NCBI RefSeq assembly: GCF_001690275.1 | Contig: NZ_LZGW01000045.1 | Span: 1-64,000, forward strand | Length of the DNA: 64,000 nt | Source of the DNA: Gilliamella sp. WF3-4 | GTDB lineage: Bacteria; Pseudomonadota; Gammaproteobacteria; Enterobacterales; Orbaceae | Direction of reading: 5' to 3' | Made by a program: the position numbers and the translations under genes | In this document: positions 1 through 9,293 of the stretch, piece by piece | How positions within the stretch are numbered: the stretch's first letter is position 1 | How the letters are laid out: each line of letters starts with the position of its first letter | Notes under the pieces: model-generated | The model's input: only the letters and a program-made list of their open reading frames with translations | Told to the model about the DNA's origin: nothing | The model's database searches: none

Positions 1-1500
1 GATACAGATTATAAATGTGATTGGGATGATTATAGGCAACAATTTGGGCTTGATAAAATGTCAGTTTCATTTAATCAAATGTTAGCTCATGCTGATGATA
101 GCGTAACCAATTTACCTAAACCGACTAATCAAAAAGATTTATCAGGCATGAATCTATCACAAATGGCATCAAGTCAGCGTGCCGAACTACTCAATCAATA
201 TTATGACAATAACCTTGCAATTAATCTTACTACAGATGAAATCTATTACTATCAAGATAACGCATGGCAACCCATCAGCGATAAAATGCTAATGCGAACC
301 CTAGCCGATTTATTTACTCAATCAGGCGAACCATTTAATCCCATAAGAATTAGCTCAGCGGTTGAATCGCTCAGATTGTCCCTACCAATAATGGGAACGT
401 CTCAGAAAGATTTAATCTGCTTTAAAAATGGTGTATACGAGCTAAAAAAACAAACCTTTAAACCGCACAATAAGCAAGACTGGCTATTGGTCAGTAATGA
501 TATTGATTACTACCCTGCCAAAGAAAAGGAATCTTTCGATACTCACACGCCAAATTTTGCTAAATGGCTAAAAAGAGCATCAGGCAATCAAGATAAAGCT
601 AAAAATATCTTAGCTGCGCTATATATGATATTAGCCAACCGTCATGACTGGCAATTATTCCTAGAGATTACAGGCGGAGGCGGTAGCGGTAAAAGTGTTT
701 TTGCTGAAATAGCAACGATGTTAGCAGGTAAAAACAATACCGTAATAGGCACCATGGACGCATTAGAAAAAGCAAGGGACAGGGCTTTAATTGTAGGCTA
801 CTCATTAGTCATCTTACCCGACCAACCGCGTTATATGGGCAGTGGCGCAGGGTTAAAAGCGATTACTGGTGGTGATGAAGTCGCAATAGACCCAAAACAT
901 AAGCAACCTTACTCATGTAAAATCCCTGCGGTAGTCTTGGTTATCAATAACGAGGCAATGAGATTTAACGAACGAAATGGTGGCATATCACGACGTAGAG
1001 TTATCTTCCACTTTGGCGAGGTGATACCAGAAAAAGAAAGAGACTTAGACTTGGTCAGCAAAATAGAGCAAGAGCTACCCTCAATTGTGAGGTTGCTATT
1101 AAATGAGTTTACCAGCCCAACAGAAGCTAAAGATAGACTACACCAGCAACAACAATCAGACGAAGCGACGGCGATTAAACGCGAATCCGATCATTTAGTG
1201 GATTTTTGTAGTTATCTTGATGCGCTTGATTACCCCAATGGTATGTTTATTGGCAATATGGGAATAATGCCCTTTAACCCCCGAAAATATTTATACCATG
1301 CTTATATTGAATACATTCGCAATACAGGTTTAAACAATCCGCTATCACTAACGCAATTTGGCACATCACTTAATTATGCAATGAAAGAAAACGGTAAAGA
1401 CTACATGCGTAAAAGAGCAAATAAAGGGATGAGAACCAACGTAGAGCTTAATATTAACACTAGTCAAGATTGGCTACCTAAAGCCGAAGATCCTAACTAG
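1..1500 (+). CDS. P4-type DNA primase/helicase, 5'-truncated by window edge
   Basis: C-terminal part of a phage- or satellite-type replication protein. The reading frame is open from base 1 with no stop, and the residues before the first Met (position 58) end in a D-W-D-D stretch typical of the end of a TOPRIM primase domain, so the true start lies outside the window. From that Met the protein runs 480 aa. A glycine-rich P-loop (GGGGSGKS, about residues 206-213) and the D5/P4 superfamily-3 helicase layout identify the ATPase. The role would be origin unwinding and priming for an integrated element. GTGAACAC iterons lie just downstream, as expected for a P4-alpha-like initiator. Family assignment is firm; the exact element is unknown. 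Confidence 0.85.
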   Translation, partial: DTDYKCDWDDYRQQFGLDKMSVSFNQMLAHADDSVTNLPKPTNQKDLSGMNLSQMASSQRAELLNQYYDNNLAINLTTDEIYYYQDNAWQPISDKMLMRTLADLFTQSGEPFNPIRISSAVESLRLSLPIMGTSQKDLICFKNGVYELKKQTFKPHNKQDWLLVSNDIDYYPAKEKESFDTHTPNFAKWLKRASGNQDKAKNILAALYMILANRHDWQLFLEITGGGGSGKSVFAEIATMLAGKNNTVIGTMDALEKARDRALIVGYSLVILPDQPRYMGSGAGLKAITGGDEVAIDPKHKQPYSCKIPAVVLVINNEAMRFNERNGGISRRRVIFHFGEVIPEKERDLDLVSKIEQELPSIVRLLLNEFTSPTEAKDRLHQQQQSDEATAIKRESDHLVDFCSYLDALDYPNGMFIGNMGIMPFNPRKYLYHAYIEYIRNTGLNNPLSLTQFGTSLNYAMKENGKDYMRKRANKGMRTNVELNINTSQDWLPKAEDPN

Positions 1501-1527
1501 TAGCTCAAATTGAGTCACTAAAATAAG

Positions 1528-1551
1528 ACCGCCCTAATTGGCGGTTTTTTA
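1528..1551 (+). terminator. Rho-independent terminator after the primase gene
   Basis: A 6-bp stem ACCGCC/GGCGGT with a 6-nt loop is followed by a run of T, 27 bases after the primase stop codon. Confidence 0.85.
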
Positions 1552-1567
1552 TTGAGTGAATACCTAA

Positions 1568-1659
1568 AGTGTACACTTGTGAATAGTAAATCATTAAGTG
1601 TTCACCGCTCAAACCCTTTTAGAATAAGGCTTCAAGCAAGTAGTGAACACCGTGAACAC
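1568..1659. repeat. GTGAACAC iteron cluster, candidate P4-like replication origin
   Basis: Three copies of GTGAACAC occur within 62 bp: inverted at 1598-1605 and direct at 1643-1650 and 1652-1659. A related palindrome AGTGTACACT lies at 1568-1577. P4 alpha-type initiators are known to bind short iterons of the GGTGAAC kind. The position directly behind a P4-type primase gene suggests an origin or replication-control site. This is inference from motif and context. Confidence 0.45.
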
Positions 1660-2025
1660 TTTTTTATAAAATTTTATTTTTATGGGGGGGAGGTATAAAA
1701 AATCTAAAACATAATTAACGGATACCGCTCACCTAGATAAATTTTTACACCGTCAAAATTCTAAAACCAATTTTTTTTAACCTTTCAATTCGGCAAGATT
1801 AAAATACCTAATATTGGGGTCACTTTTTGTTTTAGGTATACGTTTAGGTATACGATTCGATTTTTAAAAGTTAATCTTTCAGTATTTCCAGTGTGTTTAT
1901 CTATATGATTCTGTTTCCCTTGGCCCACCAATTTAATAAATGGTAACATTCTTTAAAGCATACCAAACCTAGCAATTTTAGAACTAAAATTTGTTGGTGA
2001 TAAAATTATTTAAAGATTGCAACAA
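1660..2025. other. AT-rich non-coding junction of the integrated element
   Basis: No intact gene is visible here. The stretch contains a G run at 1684-1690, a tandem 12-bp duplication (separate entry) and a small hairpin AATTTTAG/CTAAAATT at 1974-1991. It probably represents the eroding boundary between the integrated element and the chromosome. Confidence 0.5.
1831..1854. repeat. Perfect tandem 12-bp repeat TTTAGGTATACG x2
   Basis: The unit at 1831-1842 is repeated exactly at 1843-1854. The inverted core TACCTAA also occurs at 1806-1812 and 1561-1567. Such short repeats near the end of an integrated element could be recombinase arm sites, but no integrase gene is visible in the window. Confidence 0.4.
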
Positions 2026-2178
2026 ATGGAATTAGACTCTTTCGAAAAACGACGTAACACCACATTAGATGAAATATTAAACAAAGGCGCTTTGTTAACT
2101 GGATCATCATGTTGAAAAAATAGCCACCAAGCAAAAACTGCCATCCAAAATATTTTAGCTTTGGTTAATCAAATATGA
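2026..2178 (+). pseudogene. Short decayed coding remnant, family not recognised
   Basis: A 29-codon open frame from the ATG at 2026 stops at 2113-2115. Peptide-like sequence continues in other frames up to a stop at 2176-2178, as if one small gene had suffered a frameshift and a nonsense change. I do not recognise the protein. It may equally be non-coding sequence. Confidence 0.25.
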
Positions 2179-2195
2179 TTAATCTACCGCATTAA

Positions 2196-4913
2196 TTAAT
2201 TGAGATAAAAGCCTAATTCTTTAGTGTAAAAACAAGATACTTTTTCCTTTTCAATTAAAACAATTATTGCATTAGGCCTATGTATCTTTTGCCTTAATTT
2301 TTCTAGATGGTGCTGTTCTAGTTGTGGAATTGCACTTTTTATTCTATTCCATTTTGATACACTAATTGTAAGATGGCTTTGTTCCCAAGCATATTCACTA
2401 CTACTACAGTAAGGAACGATTTTATCATCTTGCTGATAAGCTAAATAAAGATCAATATTATCTCTTGATAAACGGGTAGATACTTCAATTTCATGATCCC
2501 ATTCAGCATTGAATTGCGCTCGGCTATAACAATTTTTAAAATTTAATATCATACTTTTAGCTTGTGAACTTTGCCCAAGTTGTTGTCCTAATTCTTTATA
2601 AAAAACCGCTTGTAAACCTTCAGGAGGCTCAAGATCGCTATGATAAACTGATTCAATGAGTAATCTGGCATCTTCGGGCATTTTTATGGCGCCTTTTTGA
2701 CGTAAGATTCGTTGCGTGAACCATAAATAAGCATGATTAGCGTAAACATACTTAGTATTGCCAAATTCTGGGTAATCTAGCCATTCTTCGGTTGGATTGT
2801 CATTCCAAGTTGGCGCAAATATCGTTAATATTGGTTTATCTCGATCATCGCAAGGTTGATTTTGGTTTGTGGATAGTTTGATATTTCCTTGTTTATCTCG
2901 TACATGTCGTTGTAAACGACCTGCACGTTGTATCAATAAATCAATTGGGGCAATATCACTAATCATTTCGTCAAAATCGAGATCTAATGATTGCTCAATG
3001 ACTTGAGTTGCAATGATGATCTTTCCTGAGCGAATTGCATGATTTGAGGTTTTTCCTGCCCATGTTAACGTTTTTTGTTCGATATCCAAGCGATCACAAT
3101 ATGCAAAGCGACTATGAAATAGCAAAATTTGCTTACTATCAAGATTCAAATTTTGTTGTAGTTGTTGATATAAACTAATTGCGTCAGCCACACTGTTTTT
3201 TATCCAGCAAATAATTTTCCCTTGCTGGATGGCAATCTTAATTTTTTCTATACCAGAATCAATACTATCAATCCAGTTAATATCAACTTGCCGCTTTACT
3301 TCATCTCTTGTCTCTATTGCTTGTTCGACTAAGCCTTGTTGATTGAGTTTTGTCAATAAAGGAAAAGGTAAATCTGAATTTAGCGTTAAAGGCGATTGAT
3401 TTGAATTTAATCCTTTATAAAAAGCATTAAGTAATTTTTCACGTAGAAAAAAGGGTAAAGTTGCGGTAAGTATAATCGCACTCCCTCCTTGTGAAAAATG
3501 ATACTGTAACAGTGATTCTAATAATTTCGCCATATAACTATCATAAGCATGAACTTCATCTAAAATCAGTAACTTATGTCGTAGTCCTAATAGCCGCAAC
3601 GATTGATGTTTAAACGGCATAACTGCCATTAAAGCTTGATCTAGCGTTCCAACTCCAACTTCAGCAAGCAATGATTTTTTTCGTGTGTCAACAAACCACT
3701 CATTACACTCGCTACTCGCGGAATTTTCATTTGTGAGGTATTTGGGTTGACTAAGATTATCCAAATTAATGACTGTTTGGGTAAAATTGGGATTCATATA
3801 ACTTGCACCATGAGCTAGAACAAGCGATGGATGGCTGTTAGATCGATATAATTGCCCATATACCTGTGCCGTGCGTTGATAGATTGCATTTGCGGTAGCT
3901 TGAGTTGGTAAGCCAATATAAATCCCTTGTGCTTTCCCTGCTGCCATTAATCGATGCGCCAAAATCATTGAAGCTTCTGTTTTTCCCGCTCCAGTAACAT
4001 CTTCCATAATAAATAACTCTGGGCCATTATCTGATAGTTGGCAAGATAATGCTTGCTGTTGCAAGGGGGTTGGTTTTTCAATAAATGGAAATAAATTTTC
4101 AATACCATTAAAGGGCATAATAGGGGATTGTTGAGGTAAAGTCGCTACGGCTTTTTCAGCCCTAACTAGAGCGTAGTTTAACCAATATTCTGACAACTCC
4201 ATCACATTTGAAGAAAAAGGAAAAAATTGTTGGTTGGAACCTAACCAATCACTAATAACGGTTATTGCCGCTAATAGCCAACTTAGTTTGTTAAGATTTT
4301 TACGGAATGTTTTGTCAAAAAAGCGGGTGTGGTAACTGGCTAAATTATTATCTACGATAAACAGTTGATTAATTGCTTTAATATAATCTAATGAAGCTTG
4401 TTTATCTTGTGCGTTAAATGATAAGTTGCCATCGGGCTTTAATATTGGCGGTTTACCATGATGGGCTGTCATGATTAATAACCAGATATTATATACCTGT
4501 TCAATATTATAATTGTATGATTCTAGCTGTATTTCTGATTTTTCAATTAAATAGTTCTGCCATAACCAGTGACCAAGCGAATCATGTCGGGTAGTGTAAC
4601 TTTTTGCTGGATCGGCGGCGACGAGCTTGGGATTATTATGCTTGAATAATTGCTGGAACCCATTAGCAAATTTACCAATATCATGCCAAGCTAAAAAATA
4701 GGCAAACCAAAGGGCTGCGTTTTCCATCTCATCTGATGAGAAGCCAAGTTGCTCAAATAATTCAGCAGAATAAAAATAATTCTTTTTAACAATATGGTAT
4801 CCACAAGCAGCGACATCTAAATTGTGATAAGCCAGTAGGTGATAATCATCGCTATCATCGCTATTGTCCCTTTGTCGACATTTTCCCCAATATTGATAAA
4901 ACGATTCAGTCAT
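2196..4913 (-). CDS. cas3: CRISPR-associated nuclease/helicase Cas3 (type I-E)
   Basis: Cas3 is recruited by target-bound Cascade; it nicks the displaced strand and degrades DNA processively. The 905-aa protein (E. coli Cas3 is 888) has an N-terminal HD nuclease domain with HD at about residues 77-78 and a downstream HH pair at about 151-152. A superfamily-2 helicase follows, with Walker A TGAGKT at about 307-312, DEVH at about 452-455 and a QRAGRLQRH motif VI near 670. The domain is complete with no frameshift. A ribosome site AAGGGA sits 8 bases before the ATG. Unusually, cas3 is alone and opposite in strand, separated from the Cascade operon by the yej block and neighbouring genes. Confidence 0.95.
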   Translation of the reverse strand: MTESFYQYWGKCRQRDNSDDSDDYHLLAYHNLDVAACGYHIVKKNYFYSAELFEQLGFSSDEMENAALWFAYFLAWHDIGKFANGFQQLFKHNNPKLVAADPAKSYTTRHDSLGHWLWQNYLIEKSEIQLESYNYNIEQVYNIWLLIMTAHHGKPPILKPDGNLSFNAQDKQASLDYIKAINQLFIVDNNLASYHTRFFDKTFRKNLNKLSWLLAAITVISDWLGSNQQFFPFSSNVMELSEYWLNYALVRAEKAVATLPQQSPIMPFNGIENLFPFIEKPTPLQQQALSCQLSDNGPELFIMEDVTGAGKTEASMILAHRLMAAGKAQGIYIGLPTQATANAIYQRTAQVYGQLYRSNSHPSLVLAHGASYMNPNFTQTVINLDNLSQPKYLTNENSASSECNEWFVDTRKKSLLAEVGVGTLDQALMAVMPFKHQSLRLLGLRHKLLILDEVHAYDSYMAKLLESLLQYHFSQGGSAIILTATLPFFLREKLLNAFYKGLNSNQSPLTLNSDLPFPLLTKLNQQGLVEQAIETRDEVKRQVDINWIDSIDSGIEKIKIAIQQGKIICWIKNSVADAISLYQQLQQNLNLDSKQILLFHSRFAYCDRLDIEQKTLTWAGKTSNHAIRSGKIIIATQVIEQSLDLDFDEMISDIAPIDLLIQRAGRLQRHVRDKQGNIKLSTNQNQPCDDRDKPILTIFAPTWNDNPTEEWLDYPEFGNTKYVYANHAYLWFTQRILRQKGAIKMPEDARLLIESVYHSDLEPPEGLQAVFYKELGQQLGQSSQAKSMILNFKNCYSRAQFNAEWDHEIEVSTRLSRDNIDLYLAYQQDDKIVPYCSSSEYAWEQSHLTISVSKWNRIKSAIPQLEQHHLEKLRQKIHRPNAIIVLIEKEKVSCFYTKELGFYLN

Positions 4914-5219
4914 TGATTTTATCCCTTCATTACGTTTGGCAATAGATATGTTTAATAACGTTTGTCTTTTTTTATGATGTTTATTCTTTAATAATTGATT
5001 TAATATAACTTGTTTTATGTAAAAATAAAGGTATCTTTTTACCTAACATTATCATTTTATATCAACTTTATTAATTAGGTTTTGCTCATTTAGTTGAAGT
5101 TTGGCAAAATAGACAGCCTGAGTTGAGGGCAGTGTTATCACCTTAAATGATTTAGATATGTTAAAATAAAAAAGTAGCGTAAACACGCTATTGTTAAATA
5201 AATTACTAATGGAATTGGG
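4914..5219. promoter_or_regulatory. Divergent cas3/yejA intergenic region
   Basis: A 306-bp AT-rich gap between two divergent genes, so both promoters should lie here. I see no strong sigma-70 pair for either. Apart from the minus-strand terminator hairpin listed separately there is a weak hairpin AGGTA/TACCT at 5029-5044. No credible gene is present. Confidence 0.4.
5163..5190 (-). terminator. Minus-strand intrinsic terminator in the yejA leader
   Basis: The stem TAGCGT/ACGCTA with a 4-nt loop (5175-5190) is followed, on the minus strand, by C and a T-rich tract (5174 down to 5163). It would stop transcripts entering the cas3 region antisense to yejA. On the plus strand it would form a hairpin in the yejA 5' leader. 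Confidence 0.5.
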
Positions 5220-7172
5220 ATGATTATTCGAATTAAACAACCTATAAAAACATTATTCATCTTGAGTTGCCTAACTAGTCTAGTTATTTGTTCTGCGCCT
5301 GCTTTTGCCGATGAAGAACAACGAGAGCCTCAAACTGAGCTAAACAAGGATGTTAATGTCCCAGTTCAATTATCTGGGGATAAACCAATTGATATTGTTG
5401 GTCCTAGCCAAATAACTGAAAAAATTTATCATAAAACGATTTTTTCACTTTCAGGTCAACCTAAATATTCAGCTAATTTTCAACATCTTGATTATGTCAA
5501 TCCAAATGCACCCAAAGGTGGTGCGATTAAGCTAGCTGAAGTTGGCTCTTTTGATAATTTTAATCGTTTTGCTAGCCGAGGAGCTCCTGAGCGGAGTTCG
5601 GGATCGTTATATGACACACTTTTTACCAATACTGCCGATGATATTACCAGTTTTTATCCACTTATTGCTACTTCAATAACTTATTCTGATAGTTATCGCT
5701 GGGCTGAAGTTTCAATTAACCCAAATGCTCGTTTTCAAGATGATCAGCCAATTACTGCACAGGATGTTGCGTTTACTTTTCACAAATTTATGACCGAAGG
5801 TGTGCCTCAATATCGTGTTTATAATAAAGGCATTACCGTTAAAGTGATAGATAATTATCGTTTGCGTGTTGATATCCCTAATTCTGATCGTGAAAAATTA
5901 TTTTCATTTGTCGGTGGTATGCGAGTTATGCCAAAACATTTTTGGCAGAATCATGATCTTGCTGAACCTTTAAATACCCCACCAATTGGTAGTGGTCCTT
6001 ACTATATTAGCGAATATAAATTAGGGCAATATGTTGTTTATCGACGTAATCCCAATTATTGGGCACGTAATTTGCCGATTAATAAAGGGTTAGATAATTT
6101 TGACGAAAAACGAATTGACTATTATATGGATGATAATATCTCGTTAGAGGCCTTTAAAGCAGGTGAATATGATTTACGAGCTGAAGATCAACCTAAAAAC
6201 TGGTTTACTCAATATCAAGGAAAATATTTTGATGCTAACCACATTGTTAAACAAGAAAAAACCGTTCAAACGGCAACTGATACTAAGTGGTTAGCGTTTA
6301 ATTTGCAAAAAGATCTGTTTCACGATGTTAAAGTGCGTGAAGCAATCACACTGGCATTTGATTTTGAATGGTTAAATCATGCATTTTATTATGACAGTTA
6401 CAAAAGGCCTTATAGTTTTTTTGAAAACACAATCTATGCAGCAATCGGCAAGCCTAGCGAACAAGAGCTAAAATGGTTAAATGCTTATAAAGATATTATT
6501 CCAAAGCGTGCTTTTGGTAATGCTTATTATGTACCTAAAAGTGATGGATTGGGTTTTAATCGTGATAATTTATTAATAGCTGCTGAATTACTAAAACAAG
6601 CTGGATGGGTAATTAAAAAAGGTAAACTGATTAACACTAAAACACAGCAACCTTTTGAATTTGAACTGATTAGTTATCTTGGTAGTGATATTAAGTATGC
6701 AATTCCCTTCCAACAAAATTTAGCGCGCTTAGGGATCACCATGAAAATTACCTTATTAGATTCAGCACAACAATTACGCCGTGTTCGTGAGCGTGATTAT
6801 GATATGGTTGCTCGTGATTATTATGCCGTCAATTACCCAAACTCTAATTTGCAGATACTTTGGGGGAGCGAGTATCTTAATTCATCGTGGAACGCATCGG
6901 GTTTGCATAACAAGGCGATTGATGGCATTATTGCTGAAATTACCAAAAATGTAGATAATCAAGAAGCATTAATCCCTCTAGGGCGAGCTCTTGACCGAAT
7001 TCTAACGCAAGAGTACCCCATGATTCCAATGTGGTATAACAGTAAAACGTATTATGCATACTGGAACAAATTTGGGCAACCAGCCATACAACCGACTTAT
7101 GCAATAGGCGTTGATAGCTGGTGGTATGATGCTAACAAAGCAGCTAGCCTGCCTAAAAATCGGAAACATTAA
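5220..7172 (+). CDS. yejA: ABC transporter periplasmic binding protein YejA (peptide/microcin C uptake)
   Basis: Solute-binding component of the YejABEF importer, which in E. coli takes up oligopeptides and the Trojan-horse antibiotic microcin C. The 650-aa protein opens with a signal peptide (basic start, hydrophobic stretch, cleavage near AFA at about residues 28-30). A family-5 extracellular binding domain follows, including the region starting NPNAPKGG that is typical of YejA. It is some 45 residues longer than E. coli YejA (604), mostly an acidic linker after the signal peptide. First gene of a tightly packed four-gene operon. Confidence 0.93.
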   Translation: MIIRIKQPIKTLFILSCLTSLVICSAPAFADEEQREPQTELNKDVNVPVQLSGDKPIDIVGPSQITEKIYHKTIFSLSGQPKYSANFQHLDYVNPNAPKGGAIKLAEVGSFDNFNRFASRGAPERSSGSLYDTLFTNTADDITSFYPLIATSITYSDSYRWAEVSINPNARFQDDQPITAQDVAFTFHKFMTEGVPQYRVYNKGITVKVIDNYRLRVDIPNSDREKLFSFVGGMRVMPKHFWQNHDLAEPLNTPPIGSGPYYISEYKLGQYVVYRRNPNYWARNLPINKGLDNFDEKRIDYYMDDNISLEAFKAGEYDLRAEDQPKNWFTQYQGKYFDANHIVKQEKTVQTATDTKWLAFNLQKDLFHDVKVREAITLAFDFEWLNHAFYYDSYKRPYSFFENTIYAAIGKPSEQELKWLNAYKDIIPKRAFGNAYYVPKSDGLGFNRDNLLIAAELLKQAGWVIKKGKLINTKTQQPFEFELISYLGSDIKYAIPFQQNLARLGITMKITLLDSAQQLRRVRERDYDMVARDYYAVNYPNSNLQILWGSEYLNSSWNASGLHNKAIDGIIAEITKNVDNQEALIPLGRALDRILTQEYPMIPMWYNSKTYYAYWNKFGQPAIQPTYAIGVDSWWYDANKAASLPKNRKH

Positions 7173-7173
7173 T

Positions 7174-8262
7174 ATGCTCAATTATCTTATTCGTCGACTT
7201 CTATTGATTATCCCAACATTATTTGTGATTTTAACTATCAATTTTTTTATTGTGCAAGTAGCCCCTGGTGGGCCTGTCGATCAGGCGCTTGCTATGATTG
7301 AAAATGGATCGCAAGCAGGACAAGGATTATTACCTGGAAGCATTAGTTCATCGACATCAATTGAGCAGTATAAGAATGAGTCTAGCTATCGAGGATCAAG
7401 AGGGCTCGATCCACAAGTTGTCGCAATGATTGAAAAACAGTATGGTTTTGATAAACCAATATTTGAACGTTATGTTGACACGATCAAAAAGTATATTTCA
7501 TTCGATTTTGGCAATAGTTTTTTTAAAAGTGAATCGGTATTAGGGTTAATTGTTAAAAGCTTACCTGTTTCGATTTCGTTGGGGCTGTGGAGCACACTAA
7601 TTGTTTACCTAATTTCAATCCCTTTAGGCATTCGTAAAGCGGTGAAAGAGGGTTCTATATTTGACTTTTGGACAAGCACACTAATTATTATTGGTTATGC
7701 TATACCTCCTTTCTTATTAGCTGTATTGCTAATTGTGGTGTTTGCGGGCGGTAGTTATTGGGATATTTTCCCTCTACGAGGGCTTATTTCAAATCATTTT
7801 GAACAACTTGATTTTTGGGGCAAAGTGAAAGACTACGCATGGCATATTTGCTTGCCCACCATTGCAATGGTCATTGGTGGTTTTGCTTCGCTCACCATGC
7901 TGACTAAAAACTCATTTTTAGATGAAATTCGTAAACAATATGTCATTACTGCACGAGCTAAAGGTTTAAGTGAACGAAAAATTATATATAAACATGTTTT
8001 TCGTAATGCAACGTTACTGATTGTATCAGGCTTTCCTGCTGCTTTTGTTGGTATTTTATTTACTGGGTCGTTACTCATTGAAATTATCTTTTCGCTCAAT
8101 GGGCTTGGTTTATTGGGTTATGAAGCTATTATTCAACGTGACTATCCAGTCATTTTTGGTTCTTTGTATATTTTTACGTTAATAGGGCTCATCACTCAAC
8201 TCTTATCGGATTTATCTTATATGATGATTGATCCACGCATTGACTTTGAGGCACACAAATAA
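7174..8262 (+). CDS. yejB: ABC transporter permease YejB
   Basis: Inner-membrane permease of the peptide/microcin C importer. The ATG at 7174, just after the yejA stop, gives 362 aa starting [11 protein letters not shown], matching the 364 aa of E. coli YejB. The longer open frame from 7111 overlaps yejA and is rejected. Several hydrophobic segments and the permease EAA-type loop ([13 protein letters not shown]) contact the ATPase. The stop overlaps the yejE start by one base, indicating translational coupling. Confidence 0.93.
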   Translation: MLNYLIRRLLLIIPTLFVILTINFFIVQVAPGGPVDQALAMIENGSQAGQGLLPGSISSSTSIEQYKNESSYRGSRGLDPQVVAMIEKQYGFDKPIFERYVDTIKKYISFDFGNSFFKSESVLGLIVKSLPVSISLGLWSTLIVYLISIPLGIRKAVKEGSIFDFWTSTLIIIGYAIPPFLLAVLLIVVFAGGSYWDIFPLRGLISNHFEQLDFWGKVKDYAWHICLPTIAMVIGGFASLTMLTKNSFLDEIRKQYVITARAKGLSERKIIYKHVFRNATLLIVSGFPAAFVGILFTGSLLIEIIFSLNGLGLLGYEAIIQRDYPVIFGSLYIFTLIGLITQLLSDLSYMMIDPRIDFEAHK

Positions 8263-9293
8263 TGACCAAAAATTATTCTATTAATCAGCAACGTTGGCAA
8301 CGGTTTAAACATAATCGTCGTGGTTATTATTCACTCTGGTTATTTTCAATTTTATTTGTGGTTAGTTTATTTGCTGATTTTATTACTAACGATAGACCTA
8401 TTTTTATTAAATATCAGGATAATTACTATTCACCGATTTTTCATTTTTATCCAGAAACACAGTTTGGTGGTCAATTAGAAACACAAGCCAATTATCTTGA
8501 TCCTGTTGTACAAAAGAAAATAGAAGCTAATGGTTGGATTTTATGGGCACCATTTCGCTACAGTTATAGTACATTAATTTATGATACGGCAAATACCTTT
8601 CCAACGCCGCCCTCATCATCACATTGGTTAGGCACTACTGATGCGGGTTTTGATGTGTTTGCCAATATCTTATATGGTTTTCGTCTCTCAATGTTTTTTG
8701 CCATTTTTTTGACAGTATTTACTTCTGTCATTGGTGTTATTATTGGTGCGATTCAAGGTTATTATGGTGGTATCGTTGATCTGATAGGTCAGCGATTTAT
8801 TGAAATTTGGTGTGGTTTACCTGGATTATTTGTGATTATTCTATTAGCTAGTATTTTACCGCTTAATTTTTGGTGGTTGCTTGGTATTACCGTTTTATTT
8901 GGTTGGATGGGGTTAGCGGGAATTGTACGTACTGAATTTTTACGTACCCGCAATTTTGATTATATTCGTGCAGCTAAAGCTATGGGGGTTAGTGACATTA
9001 AAATTATGTTCCGTCACATATTACCTAATGCGATGGTGGCAACATTAACCTTTTTACCATTTATTCTTTGTGGATCAATTACCACCTTAACGTCGCTAGA
9101 TTTTTTGGGTTTTGGTTTGCCTATTGATTCGCCGTCTCTTGGTCGTTTATTGCTACAAGGTAAAAATAATTTGCAAGCACCTTGGCTTGGTATTAGTTCA
9201 TTTTTAATCATTGCAACTTTGCTTTCGCTGCTTATTTTTATTGGTGAGGCAGTCAGGGATGCATTTGATCCAAACAAAGGAGTGTATCGATGA
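8262..9293 (+). CDS. yejE: ABC transporter permease YejE
   Basis: Second permease of the importer: 343 aa against 341 in E. coli. It has an N-terminal membrane anchor, a periplasmic segment and a C-terminal multi-helix permease domain with the EAA-type motif (IRAAKAMGVSDIKI). It overlaps yejB by one base and yejF by four (ATGA), so the three genes are coupled. It pairs with YejB to form the membrane channel. Confidence 0.93.
   Translation: MTKNYSINQQRWQRFKHNRRGYYSLWLFSILFVVSLFADFITNDRPIFIKYQDNYYSPIFHFYPETQFGGQLETQANYLDPVVQKKIEANGWILWAPFRYSYSTLIYDTANTFPTPPSSSHWLGTTDAGFDVFANILYGFRLSMFFAIFLTVFTSVIGVIIGAIQGYYGGIVDLIGQRFIEIWCGLPGLFVIILLASILPLNFWWLLGITVLFGWMGLAGIVRTEFLRTRNFDYIRAAKAMGVSDIKIMFRHILPNAMVATLTFLPFILCGSITTLTSLDFLGFGLPIDSPSLGRLLLQGKNNLQAPWLGISSFLIIATLLSLLIFIGEAVRDAFDPNKGVYR

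Noticed and set aside
1905-1940. CCCTTGGCCCACCA resembling a tRNA 3' end (possible attachment site)
   Set aside because: No T-arm or T-loop sequence precedes it and no complementary acceptor strand is found.
4914-5219. A second target of the regulatory guide at the cas3 promoter
   Set aside because: No AAG-flanked seed match was found; the closest, ACAGCCTGAG, diverges at position 5.
5052-5240. 62-codon minus-strand open frame upstream of yejA
   Set aside because: It overlaps the yejA start and the minus-strand terminator, has no ribosome site and no recognisable protein features.
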